A DNA stretch of 35,815 bases, taken from the NCBI GenBank assembly GCA_023230985.1, contig JALNWH010000008.1:1-35815 (forward strand). Reading direction: 5' to 3'. Below the pieces are notes generated by a model. That model saw only the letters and a program-made list of their open reading frames with translations. It was not told the DNA's origin and ran no database searches. The position numbers were made by a program, and so were the translations under genes. The stretch is from Bacillota bacterium. Lineage in GTDB: Bacteria; Bacillota; Clostridia; Lutisporales; Lutisporaceae. Shown here in pieces: positions 25,427 through 34,318 of this stretch (position 1 is its first letter; the number at the start of each line of letters is the position of its first letter).

Positions 25427-25951
25427 TTGAGCGAAAACGTAAAAGCGGAAATTTTTTCTTGGATTAAATTAATTGCCACTGCATTCATCTTGGCTTTTGT
25501 ATTAAAAACTTTTATATTTCAAATTGCTTTTGTAAAGGGACCATCGATGAAGCCCACATTACAACAAGGGCAAATACTTATAGTGTCTAAACTTAGTTAT
25601 AGGATTGGAAACCCCAAAAGAGGAGAAATTGTGGTAATCAATGACAGATTGGAAAATAAGGATTTAATAAAAAGAGTAATTGGTATGCCCGATGAAGTGC
25701 TGGAAGTTAAAGAAGGTGCAGTATTTATAAATGATGAAATATTATCACCGGACTATACAGATATTCCTACATATGAAAACGGTTTTGAAAAATCAAAAAC
25801 AGCAGAGGATGAGTACTTTGTATTAGGTGATAATAGAATTGAGAGCAGAGATAGCAGATCCAATACCTTGGGATTTGTAAAAAGAAAGAGCATAATAGGT
25901 AAAGCAGTTTTCAGACTATGGCCTTTAAGTAAAATAGGGGTGCTTAAATAA
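25427..25951 (+). CDS. lepB: Type I signal peptidase
   Basis: A 174-residue membrane-anchored serine protease that removes signal peptides from exported proteins. A single N-terminal helix (about 13-31) is followed by the extracytoplasmic catalytic domain. The Ser-Lys dyad is intact: Ser40 in GPSMKPTL and Lys82 in DLIKRVIG. The C-terminal box GDNRIESRDSR is also complete. The size matches the short Gram-positive (SipS-type) class. The start is TTG at 25427 behind AAGGAGATG. It ends 12 bases before whiA and follows rapZ by 26 bases, so it is part of the same operon. Confidence 0.95.
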   Translation: MSENVKAEIFSWIKLIATAFILAFVLKTFIFQIAFVKGPSMKPTLQQGQILIVSKLSYRIGNPKRGEIVVINDRLENKDLIKRVIGMPDEVLEVKEGAVFINDEILSPDYTDIPTYENGFEKSKTAEDEYFVLGDNRIESRDSRSNTLGFVKRKSIIGKAVFRLWPLSKIGVLK

Positions 25952-25963
25952 AGGAGGGCTATT

Positions 25964-26926
25964 ATGTCCTTTTCTTCTAATGTAAAAAATGAACTGGCTA
26001 AAATTAAAATAATAGAAAGTTGTTGTCAAAAAGCGGAATTATCTGCTCTTATAAAATTAACCGGTACAATACAGATAACCGGCAGTAATCGAATAGGAAT
26101 CAGACTGATTACAGAAAATGCGGCAATTGCAAGAAGAATTTTCACGTTGCTGAAAATAAATTATGGTATACAAACTCAAGTACTGATGTCAAAGAATAGG
26201 CAGCTTAAAAAGAAATATAGCTATACACTTCTTATAGGGTCTGAAAACGCTTCTAATGACTTACTTATTTCTCTTGGTATACTAAAAGGGAAAAGTGGCA
26301 TAAGAATAAATCAAAGAATTTCCAAAAATATTATAGAAAAAGAATGTTGTAAAAAAGCATATCTAAGAGGTGCTTTTTTAGGCGGTGGTTCTATTAGTGA
26401 CCCGGAGAAAACATACCATTTAGAAATAGTTACGAATGATAATTCATATGCGGATGATTTGACAAGATTGATTAACTCATATGGTTTAAATGCCAAGGTT
26501 GTAAGTAGAAAAAACAGTTTTGTAGTATATCTAAAAGAAGGAGAAAATATAGTAGACTTTCTAAATATTATAGGTGCACATAATGCACTTTTAAAAATCG
26601 AAAACATAAGAATATTTAAAGAAATGCGGAATAATGTAAATAGGTTAGTTAATTGTGAAACTGCAAATTTAAGCAAAACGGTTAATGCAGCTATGAGGCA
26701 AATAAACAATATTCAATTTATAAAGGAGAATATTGGACTTAATAAGCTTCCAAGAAACCTGAGGGAAATGGCGGAATTCAGGCTTTTGCATCAAGATTTA
26801 AGTTTGGCGGAATTGGGTGAGGCAATGAATCCTCCTGTGGGCAAATCCGGTGTGAATCATAGATTACGCAGGCTTGATCAAATAGCCGAAGATTTAAGAA
26901 TTAAGTTAAGCTTTAAACAAGGTTGA
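25964..26926 (+). CDS. whiA: WhiA sporulation/cell-division regulator
   Basis: A 320-residue DNA-binding protein with an N-terminal LAGLIDADG homing-endonuclease-like fold (without nuclease activity in the family) and a C-terminal helix-turn-helix. The first part shows YLRGAFLGGGSISDPEKTYHLE, the typical degenerate LAGLIDADG segment. The end shows EMAEFRLLHQDLSLAELGEAMNPPVGKSGVNHRLRRL, the WhiA helix-turn-helix (given here in overlapping short parts: LSLAELGEAM and KSGVNHRLRRL). WhiA controls sporulation septation in Streptomyces and affects division and chromosome segregation in B. subtilis. It begins with an AAGGAGG ribosome site and closes the murB-PHP-rapZ-lepB-whiA block. Confidence 0.95.
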   Translation: MSFSSNVKNELAKIKIIESCCQKAELSALIKLTGTIQITGSNRIGIRLITENAAIARRIFTLLKINYGIQTQVLMSKNRQLKKKYSYTLLIGSENASNDLLISLGILKGKSGIRINQRISKNIIEKECCKKAYLRGAFLGGGSISDPEKTYHLEIVTNDNSYADDLTRLINSYGLNAKVVSRKNSFVVYLKEGENIVDFLNIIGAHNALLKIENIRIFKEMRNNVNRLVNCETANLSKTVNAAMRQINNIQFIKENIGLNKLPRNLREMAEFRLLHQDLSLAELGEAMNPPVGKSGVNHRLRRLDQIAEDLRIKLSFKQG

Positions 26927-26954
26927 TAATATTATTGATTTATAATTAAAGCAA

Positions 26955-26983
26955 TTGCAGACAAATTTTTATTTAAGTATAAG
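26955..26983 (+). promoter_or_regulatory. Candidate promoter of pgi
   Basis: TTGCAG at 26955-26960 and TATAAG at 26978-26983, with a 17-base spacer, lie 55 bases before the pgi start. A 6-3-6 inverted repeat (TTTGCA-CAA-TGCAAA, 26985-26999) follows immediately, over the expected transcription start, and could be an operator. Confidence 0.55.
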
Positions 26984-27037
26984 ATTTGCACAATGCAAAC
27001 ACGAAAGATGTGTATATTTTAAATGGGGGATATATAG

Positions 27038-28303
27038 ATGGATAATATAAAAATAGATTATAGCGAAGGTACCATAAATCAAAAGCATTTAAAGAATGCA
27101 AAGGAAACAGTTAAAACAATTCATAATAAGATTCATAGTAAGGAAGAGTATGATAAAATGCCACTGGGTTGGCTTGATACACCAATAAAAATTGAAGAAA
27201 AGGTTTTGGAGGATATTGTTACATCTTCCAAAAGGCTTAGAAGTATTTCGGATACTATTATTTCATTAGGTATAGGCGGTTCTTATATTGGCGGTAAAGC
27301 GGCAATTGAGATGTTGAATCCTAAAAATAAAAAAGTTGTTTTTGCAGGAAATAATATTAGCGGACAGTATCTGAACCTTTTAATTGAAGAAATAGAGCAA
27401 AAGGATTTCAGTCTTATAGTTATTTCAAAATCAGGGACAACACTGGAGACAGCTATAGCATTTAGAATACTTAAAGACAGGTTATTAAAAAAATATGGTA
27501 AAGATGAGGCTGCCAAGAGAATCGTTGCAATAACGGATAAAACAAAAGGGGTATTAAGAGCTGTTGCAGATAAAGAGGGTTATGAAAGCTTTGTAATACC
27601 CGAAAACGTTGGTGGCAGATATTCAGTACTAACCCCGGCCGGATTATATACCATTGCAGCGGCAGATATTGATATTTATGAAATAATAGAAGGGGCTAAG
27701 GAAGCCTATTATTTATATAATAATGAGGATATGGATAAAAATCCGGCTTATAAATATTCTGCTTTAAGAAATATGTACTATGATGCCGGGAAAGCTATTG
27801 AAATTTTAATAAGTTATGAACCGACAATGCTATATTTTTCCGAATGGTGGAAACAGTTGTTTGGAGAAAGTGAAGGGAAAGAAAGAAAAGGCTTGTTTCC
27901 TACATCACTTCAATTCACCACTGATTTGCATTCTATGGGGCAATTTTTACAAGAAGGTACGCAAAATGTTTTTGAAACTGTATTAAATTTTAAATCGAAT
28001 AAAAGCGATATATCAATACCATATGATTTTGAGGATATAGATGGATTAAACTATTTACAGGGTAAAACACTAAATTTTATAAATGATATAGCTTTCCAAG
28101 GAGTAAAGGAAGCTCACGAAAGCAGTGGAATGCCGATTATTACAATCAATATACCGGAAAAATCACCTTATTACTTTGGGCAATTGGTATATTTTTTTCA
28201 AAAAGCATGTGCTATAAGCGGCTACATTATAAACGTAAATCCCTTTAATCAACCCGGGGTTGAAAAATACAAGAAGAATATATTTAAATTACTTGGAAGA
28301 TAG
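27038..28303 (+). CDS. pgi: Glucose-6-phosphate isomerase
   Basis: Interconverts glucose-6-phosphate and fructose-6-phosphate in glycolysis and gluconeogenesis. Conserved motifs are in order: SLGIGGSYIGGKA, the phosphate-binding ISKSGTTLET, VGGRYSVLTPAGL, the GESEGKERKGLFP segment and the final QPGVEKYKK that carries the active-site lysine. At 421 residues it is slightly shorter than the roughly 450-residue enzymes of many Firmicutes, but no catalytic block is missing. A GGGGG-type ribosome site precedes the ATG, and a promoter candidate lies upstream. It is one of three glycolytic genes in this part of the window (with pfkA and pyk). Confidence 0.95.
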   Translation: MDNIKIDYSEGTINQKHLKNAKETVKTIHNKIHSKEEYDKMPLGWLDTPIKIEEKVLEDIVTSSKRLRSISDTIISLGIGGSYIGGKAAIEMLNPKNKKVVFAGNNISGQYLNLLIEEIEQKDFSLIVISKSGTTLETAIAFRILKDRLLKKYGKDEAAKRIVAITDKTKGVLRAVADKEGYESFVIPENVGGRYSVLTPAGLYTIAAADIDIYEIIEGAKEAYYLYNNEDMDKNPAYKYSALRNMYYDAGKAIEILISYEPTMLYFSEWWKQLFGESEGKERKGLFPTSLQFTTDLHSMGQFLQEGTQNVFETVLNFKSNKSDISIPYDFEDIDGLNYLQGKTLNFINDIAFQGVKEAHESSGMPIITINIPEKSPYYFGQLVYFFQKACAISGYIINVNPFNQPGVEKYKKNIFKLLGR

Positions 28304-28319
28304 CGGAAGGAAGATTTTG

Positions 28320-31300
28320 ATGAAAGACTTTGTACACTTACATTTACATACGGAATACAGCCTTTTAGATGGAGCGGGAAGGTTAGACAAAGTAATAGAT
28401 AAAGTTAAAGAATTAGGCATGGATTCCGTTGCCATTACGGATCACGGTACCATGTACGGTGTAGTTGAATTTTATAAAAAAGCTGTAAAAAAGGGAATTA
28501 AACCCATAATAGGTTGTGAAGTCTATGTGGCGCAAAGGCAAATGATGGACAAGGACCCGAAATATGATAGTGAACAGTATCACTTGGTTTTACTGGCAGA
28601 GAATGAAACCGGTTATAAAAACTTAATATATTTGGTATCCCAAGGTTTCATAAGCGGATTTTATTATAAACCGAGAGTTGATATGGAATTATTAAAACAA
28701 TATTCCGAAGGAATAATTGCTTTAAGTGCGTGTTTGGCAGGCTCTGTGCCAAAAGCCATTCTTAATAAAGGCTATGAAAGTGCCAAAGAAGAGGCTATCA
28801 AATATTTGCAAATATTTGGTGAAGGGAACTTTTTCTTAGAATTACAAGATCACGGAATTAAAGAACAGGCTTTAGTAAATAAAGAGTTAGTCAGAATGTC
28901 TGAAGAAACAGGAATCCCTCTTGTGGCTACCAATGATGTTCATTACGTAAATAAAGAAGATGCGAGAGCTCATGATATCTTGCTATGCATTCAGACCGGA
29001 AAAACAATTGAAGACGAGAAGAGAATGAGTTTTGAAACTGATGAATTTTATATAAAATCTCCGGAAGATATGAAAGAATTATTCAATTATGTTCCGGAGG
29101 CTATAGAGAACACTTTTAAAATTGCAGAAAGATGTAAAGTTGATTTTACCTTCGGTGAAATTCACTTGCCTCAATTTGATGTTCCTACCGGCTTTACTTC
29201 AGATACTTATCTAAAGGATGTTTGTGAAAAAGGTCTTAAAAAAAAGTACAAAACTGTTACTGCGGAACTGATTGAAAGAATGGAGTATGAGCTTTCCATT
29301 ATAAAAACAATGGGGTATGCCGATTACTTTTTAATTGTCTGGGATTATGTTAGATTTGCTAAAGAGAACAATATCATGGTCGGCCCCGGGAGGGGTTCCG
29401 GTGCAGGCAGCATAGTGGCCTATGCAATAGATATAACAGATATAGATCCTATTAGATACAATCTTATATTCGAGAGATTTCTAAACCCTGAAAGAATCAG
29501 TATGCCTGATTTTGATATTGACTTTTGTTATGAAAGAAGACAGGAAGTAATAGATTATGTTATAGAAAAATACGGTAAAGAGAGAGTTGCACAAATTATT
29601 ACCTTTGGTACCATGGCTGCTAGGGCTGCGATACGTGATGTAGGAAGAGCTCTCAATATACCATATGGAGAAGTGGATAATATTGCAAAAAACATTCCTA
29701 TGGAAATAGGAATGACTATAGATAAAGCCTTAAATGTTAATCATAATTTAAAAAATGAATATAATAACGACACGGGAATAAAAGAACTTATAGATACGGC
29801 TAGGGCCTTGGAAGGGATTCCTAGACACGCATCAACTCATGCAGCGGGAGTGGTTATATCCAAAGAAGCTATTGCAGATTATGTGCCTTTGCAAATGAAT
29901 GAAGATGTTATTACAACCCAGTTTTCTATGGGGAATCTGGAAGAACTGGGTCTTTTAAAAATGGACTTTCTGGGGCTTAGAACCTTGACCGTCATCAAAG
30001 ATACATTGGATATTATTAAAGATCAAGGATTGGAAGTTCCGGATATTGCAGAAATTGACTATGATGATGCCAATGTTTATAAAATGATTTCCGATGGCGA
30101 CACTTATGGTGTTTTTCAATTGGAAAGTGCAGGGATGACAAATTTTATAAAGGAATTAAAACCGAATACCATGGAAGATATAATAGCCGGAGTGTCTCTT
30201 TTTAGACCGGGGCCTATGGACCAAATCCCTAGATATATATCGAATAAAAAGAATCCTGAAAAAATAAAATATTTGCATGAAAAACTTAAACATATATTAT
30301 CTGTTACTTATGGATGTATTGTATATCAGGAACAAGTTATGCAAGTATTTAGAGAATTAGCCGGTTATTCCATGGGAAGGTCGGATTTGGTTAGAAGAGC
30401 AATGTCTAAGAAAAAGGCAGACGTTATGGCTAAAGAGAAAGAAATTTTCATAAACGGTTTCAAGGATGAGAAAGGAGAAGTCTTAGTACCGGGTTGTGTT
30501 AGAAACGGAATAAAAAAGGAAGTAGCAGAGAAAATATTTGACGAGATGTCCGAATTTGCAAAATATGGTTTCAATAAGTCCCATGCTGCTGCTTATGCAG
30601 TGATAGCTTATCAAACTGCTTGGTTGAAATATTATTATAAAGTTCAATTTACAGCTGCATTGATTACAAGTATTATGGATAATAGCAATAAAGTTGCAGA
30701 ATATATACTTGATAGTAAGAAAGCAGGAATAGAAATACTGCCTCCTGATATTAACAAAAGTGGTGTTAACTTTGCAGTTAGAGGTAAGAAAATAAGATTT
30801 GGGCTTGCAGCAGTAAAAAACGTAGGTATAAATGCTATTAATTCGATAATAGATTCACGAAAAGAAAAAGGACATTTTGAAAGTTTATATGATTTTTTAG
30901 ATAAAGTTGATTTGAGTTATGTGAACAAAAGAACGGTGGAGAGTTTAATAAAGTCAGGTGCCTTTGATTGTTTTAATATTTATCGAAGCAAGATGATGGC
31001 AGTTTATGAGAAGTTTATGAATTGTATTAATGAACAAAGGAGGGCTAATGTAAAGGGGCAATTGTCTTTATTTGAAGGAGACAGTGAGGATTTGCCCATA
31101 AGCAATGATGTTTATCCGGAATTGAATGAGTATCCTCAAAATGTATTGCTGGCTATGGAAAAGGAAATGCTGGGTTTATATATAAGCGGACACCCTTTGC
31201 TGGAATACAAAAAAGAACTGGAAGACCGAACATCAATAAATACTGCCGAACTGATAAAGATAGTTTCAGAATCAGAAAGTCCCGGTTTCTATGCTTATAA

Positions 31301-31832
31301 TTATGATGGTAAAAGAGTGATAATGGGTGGCATTATTGTATCTGTTAAACCAAAATCAACAAAGAATAATAATATGATGGCTTTTGTTGAAATAGAAGAT
31401 CTTTATGGAATAATTGAGGTAATTGTATTCCCTAAAATATATGATGAATATGAGTACTTGCTAAAAACCGACAATATAATTATTATAGAAGGAAGAATCA
31501 GTTTAAAGGAAGAGGAAGATGCTAAGCTTATATGTGAAAAAATCATTCCTGTGAAGGATCCTAAAATAGATTTAGATACAAGGAAAATAAAACCCACAAA
31601 GCTATATATTAAAATAAACACGCAAAAAAATCCGGAAATGCTGAATATAATAAAAAACATACTTTGCAAAAACCGCGGTGAACAACCTGTATATGTGATT
31701 GATGATGCAAAAAGGGTATCAGGCAAATCAGTGGTTATGAAGGCTGATAAAAGTATATGGGTAAATATAAATGATAATTTAATAAATGACTTAAAAAGGA
31801 CCTGCGGTGATGAATGTGTTGCTTTGAAGTAA
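28320..31832 (+). CDS. dnaE: DNA polymerase III alpha subunit DnaE
   Basis: A 1170-residue family C DNA polymerase. The N-terminal PHP domain keeps its metal ligands (HLHLHTEYS, ITDHGTMYG, and later ATNDVHYV), so a PHP nuclease or pyrophosphatase activity is possible. The polymerase core has the PGRGSGAGS fingers segment and catalytic aspartates Asp399 and Asp401 in PDFDIDF. Downstream are SLFRPGPM, an (HhH)2 region with VKNVGINA, and an OB-fold near 1000-1080. The frame extends upstream into pgi; ATG at 28320 with GGAAGGA is preferred. Clostridia usually also have PolC, which would be the main replicase, with DnaE extending primers and acting in repair. Confidence 0.96.
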   Translation: MKDFVHLHLHTEYSLLDGAGRLDKVIDKVKELGMDSVAITDHGTMYGVVEFYKKAVKKGIKPIIGCEVYVAQRQMMDKDPKYDSEQYHLVLLAENETGYKNLIYLVSQGFISGFYYKPRVDMELLKQYSEGIIALSACLAGSVPKAILNKGYESAKEEAIKYLQIFGEGNFFLELQDHGIKEQALVNKELVRMSEETGIPLVATNDVHYVNKEDARAHDILLCIQTGKTIEDEKRMSFETDEFYIKSPEDMKELFNYVPEAIENTFKIAERCKVDFTFGEIHLPQFDVPTGFTSDTYLKDVCEKGLKKKYKTVTAELIERMEYELSIIKTMGYADYFLIVWDYVRFAKENNIMVGPGRGSGAGSIVAYAIDITDIDPIRYNLIFERFLNPERISMPDFDIDFCYERRQEVIDYVIEKYGKERVAQIITFGTMAARAAIRDVGRALNIPYGEVDNIAKNIPMEIGMTIDKALNVNHNLKNEYNNDTGIKELIDTARALEGIPRHASTHAAGVVISKEAIADYVPLQMNEDVITTQFSMGNLEELGLLKMDFLGLRTLTVIKDTLDIIKDQGLEVPDIAEIDYDDANVYKMISDGDTYGVFQLESAGMTNFIKELKPNTMEDIIAGVSLFRPGPMDQIPRYISNKKNPEKIKYLHEKLKHILSVTYGCIVYQEQVMQVFRELAGYSMGRSDLVRRAMSKKKADVMAKEKEIFINGFKDEKGEVLVPGCVRNGIKKEVAEKIFDEMSEFAKYGFNKSHAAAYAVIAYQTAWLKYYYKVQFTAALITSIMDNSNKVAEYILDSKKAGIEILPPDINKSGVNFAVRGKKIRFGLAAVKNVGINAINSIIDSRKEKGHFESLYDFLDKVDLSYVNKRTVESLIKSGAFDCFNIYRSKMMAVYEKFMNCINEQRRANVKGQLSLFEGDSEDLPISNDVYPELNEYPQNVLLAMEKEMLGLYISGHPLLEYKKELEDRTSINTAELIKIVSESESPGFYAYNYDGKRVIMGGIIVSVKPKSTKNNNMMAFVEIEDLYGIIEVIVFPKIYDEYEYLLKTDNIIIIEGRISLKEEEDAKLICEKIIPVKDPKIDLDTRKIKPTKLYIKINTQKNPEMLNIIKNILCKNRGEQPVYVIDDAKRVSGKSVVMKADKSIWVNINDNLINDLKRTCGDECVALK

Positions 31833-31910
31833 ATTTTTTATTACAATAGATTTAATATTAAGGATTGCTTCCAAAGAAAAGCATAAACTCATTAAAAGGA
31901 GGCTTCTTGA

Positions 31911-32108
31911 ATGTGGACAGTGATATATATAGCACATAATAGGAAAAAAGCCGAAGCAATAAAGGAACATCTTACAGACGAAGGAATGTTAGTAAAAATT
32001 CAATCAGTAGGGAAAAAAATTGAAAAGGAATACGGTTGTTTTGAAATATTAGTGCCGGAAAGCGAGGCAGAAGAAGCACAAAACATATTATATGAAATAG
32101 AATATTAA
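31911..32108 (+). CDS. Small DUF2007-like protein
   Basis: A 65-residue soluble protein with a beta-alpha-beta build: WTVIYIAHNRKKAEAIKEHL, then LVKIQSV, then CFEILVPESEAEEAQNIL. This resembles the DUF2007 'putative signal transducing protein' family, whose function is not known; some databases label members as glutamate decarboxylase, which has no support here. A perfect AAAGGAGG ribosome site marks the start. It lies between dnaE and pfkA and is followed by a weak terminator. Confidence 0.75.
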   Translation: MWTVIYIAHNRKKAEAIKEHLTDEGMLVKIQSVGKKIEKEYGCFEILVPESEAEEAQNILYEIEY

Positions 32109-32111
32109 AAT

Positions 32112-32138
32112 AAAAACACGACGAGTGTTTTTGTTTTT
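32112..32138 (+). terminator. Weak intrinsic terminator after the DUF2007-like gene
   Basis: AAAAACAC (32112-32119), loop GACGA and GTGTTTTT (32125-32132) form an 8-bp A-T-rich stem, followed by G and a run of T. It starts three bases after the stop codon. Confidence 0.65.
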
Positions 32139-32174
32139 ATAGAATAGTAAAAATTTCGGATTGGGAGTGTTTAT

Positions 32175-33134
32175 ATGAAAAACATTGCTGTATTAACCAG
32201 CGGTGGAGATTCTCCGGGGATGAATGCTGCAATAAGAGCTGTAGTAAGGACATGTATTTATAATAATTTAAGAGTATTTGGCATTAATAAAGGGTTTAAC
32301 GGGCTGATACATGGGGATGTAATGGAAATGGACGTATCTTCCGTAGCAGATATCATACAAAGAGGAGGAACTTTACTCAGAACAGCGAGATGTGAGGAGT
32401 TTGAAACGGAAGAGGGTTTTAATAAGACTTTAAATATTATAAATATTTTTAATTTTGATGGAATAATAATTATAGGCGGGGACGGAACCTTAAGGGGAGC
32501 AAAGGATCTTTCCGATAGTGGTATTCCATGCGTGGGTATTCCTGCTACCATAGATAATGACTTACCTTTCACTGACTACACAATAGGTTTTGATACAGCG
32601 TTAAATACTATTTTGGACGCTGTAAATAAAATCAGAGATACAACCACATCCCATGAAAGGGTCAGCATTATAGAAGTGATGGGAAGAAAATCAGGAAATA
32701 TAGCCTTATATGCCGGTCTGGCCGGTGGTGCCGAAAGTATTGTAGTGCCTGAAATGGAGTTTTCCTTTGATAGCATATGTAAGAAACTTCTTCAAGGTAA
32801 AAATAGAGGCAAGCTGCATAGTATAATAATGTTAGCTGAAGGTGTAGGTAATGCAATAGAACTTGCGGAAGATATAGAAAAAAAGTTGGGTATGGAAGTA
32901 AGGATTACTATATTAGGCTACTTACAAAGAGGAGGTGCGCCAACGGCATTTGATCGCATATTAGCAAGCAGATATGGTGCAAAAGCAGTAGAATTGCTAA
33001 TTCAAGGGAAGCATGGAAGAGTGGTAGGCATTAAGGACAATAAAATAATAGATGAAGATATTGGAGATGCTTTAAAAACGGATAAAAAATTTAATAATGA
33101 GATGTACGAATTGGCCAAGGTATTATCCATATAA
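32175..33134 (+). CDS. pfkA: ATP-dependent 6-phosphofructokinase
   Basis: The 319-residue committed-step kinase of glycolysis, converting fructose-6-phosphate to the 1,6-bisphosphate. Motifs: TSGGDSPGMNAAIR at the N-terminus (ATP site), IIIGGDGTLRGA around residue 100, and the catalytic TIDNDLPFTDYTIGFDTA near 125 with the catalytic Asp. The glycine in GGDGT, rather than the Asp found in PPi-dependent enzymes, supports ATP as donor. Length is exactly that of bacterial PfkA. GGGAGTG precedes the ATG. It is separated from pyk by the interrupted reductase gene, whereas pfkA and pyk are often adjacent in Firmicutes. Confidence 0.96.
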   Translation: MKNIAVLTSGGDSPGMNAAIRAVVRTCIYNNLRVFGINKGFNGLIHGDVMEMDVSSVADIIQRGGTLLRTARCEEFETEEGFNKTLNIINIFNFDGIIIIGGDGTLRGAKDLSDSGIPCVGIPATIDNDLPFTDYTIGFDTALNTILDAVNKIRDTTTSHERVSIIEVMGRKSGNIALYAGLAGGAESIVVPEMEFSFDSICKKLLQGKNRGKLHSIIMLAEGVGNAIELAEDIEKKLGMEVRITILGYLQRGGAPTAFDRILASRYGAKAVELLIQGKHGRVVGIKDNKIIDEDIGDALKTDKKFNNEMYELAKVLSI

Positions 33135-33201
33135 AAGGAAGTCCATTAACTATATTGGAGTTATAGGATTAATGGCAGCCTACTGAGAGAGGAGATTTAT
33201 A

Positions 33202-34206
33202 ATGCAGTATAATGTTCTGGGGAAAACCGGGTTAAACGTTTCACGAATAGGATTTGGTGGAATACCCATTCAACATGTAGAGCAGGAAGACGTTAATAAG
33301 ATTATCACAAAATCCATAGAAATGGGAATTAATTTTATAGATACCGCAAGGGGATATACGATAAGCGAAGCTTTACTGGGGAATGCCTTAGTTGGAAGAA
33401 GAGATAAATTTTATTTGGCTACAAAATCAATGGTAAGAAGCAAAGAAGGTATGTTAAAAGAAATAGATATATCTTTAAAAGAACTAAAAACGGATTATAT
33501 AGATATATATCAGTTTCATAATATAGGTTCTATTGAAGAATTAGAATCAGTAATGAGTAAAGATGGTGCTTTGGAGGCCCTTGTTAATATGAATAAGGAG
33601 GGAGTTATAAAGCATATAGGAATAACAAGTCATAAAATTCCTGTATTGGAAAAGGCTCTTGAAATGGATATATTTGAAACAATTCAATTTCCATTCAGTG
33701 TTGTTGAAAGGCAGTGAGAAGAGCTTTTCAAAAAAGCAATAGAAAAAAATATAGGAACTATTGCTATGAAACCTATGGCGGGAGGAGCATTGCGTGACGG
33801 TCGCAAGTCTTTAAAATATATATTGGAAAGTCCATACCTAAATGTAGCAATACCGGGAATGGATTGTGTTGAACAGGTGATAGTAAATGCAAAAGCGGCA
33901 GATGGAATCAAGTTGGCCGATGAAGAAAGACAAGAGATCGAAAAAGTAGCAAAAGAATTGGGTGATACATTTTGTCGCAGGTGCGGCTATTGTTTACCGT
34001 GTACAGAGGGAATAGATATCCCCACTTTATTTGTAATGGAATCCTATTATTCAAGATACGATTTAAAGGATTGGGCTATGGCTAGGTATAAGAACTTTGA
34101 TAAAAAAGCAGAAGATTGTATAAAATGCGGTATATGTGAAAGCCGCTGTCCTTATGAACTACCGATAAGGGACATGCTGGATAATGTAAATGATACATTT
34201 AAATAA
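33202..34206 (+). pseudogene. Aldo/keto reductase with C-terminal 4Fe-4S domain, interrupted by one in-frame TGA
   Basis: A full-length gene of about 334 codons in one frame, broken only by TGA at codon 172 (33715-33717). The first half has the aldo/keto reductase barrel start (LGKTGLNVSRIGFGGIP), the catalytic Asp and Tyr in DTARGY, Lys in ATKS and His in QFHN. After the stop the same frame continues with EELFKKAIEKNIGTIAMKP and ends with two Cys-rich clusters (CRRCGYCLPC and CIKCGICESRCP), as in ferredoxin-like reductases. A strong GAGGAG ribosome site is present. Relatives commonly have a small residue such as Gly here; GGA to TGA is a single change. An internal ATG at 33766 could start a shorter product, but no ribosome site is evident there. 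Confidence 0.85.
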
Positions 34207-34318
34207 GGTGACAATGGGATAGATTACGTCTTAAGCAAAGTAAAGGGTCTTACGATTACGTTGCTTGAATAGATTGTTGTGATTATACAGAAGAAATAAA
34301 TAAAGATGAGGTTGAAAA

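Noticed and set aside
26985..26999. Second Zur box at pgi
   Set aside because: The half-sites are arranged TTTGCA-N3-TGCAAA, the reverse of the TGCAAAT-N-ATTTGCA order at the zinc operon, so the same dimer would not be expected to bind.
33715..33717. Selenocysteine insertion at the in-frame TGA
   Set aside because: No convincing bacterial SECIS hairpin follows; the near-palindrome GAAGAGCTTTTC is self-complementary without a loop. The residue is not at a Cys or redox position of the family, and no selenium genes are in view. A nonsense change is simpler.
33715..33717. TGA read as Trp (altered genetic code)
   Set aside because: TGA ends several normal-length genes here (ftsE, ftsX, the Fur-family gene, whiA), and Trp is coded by TGG throughout.
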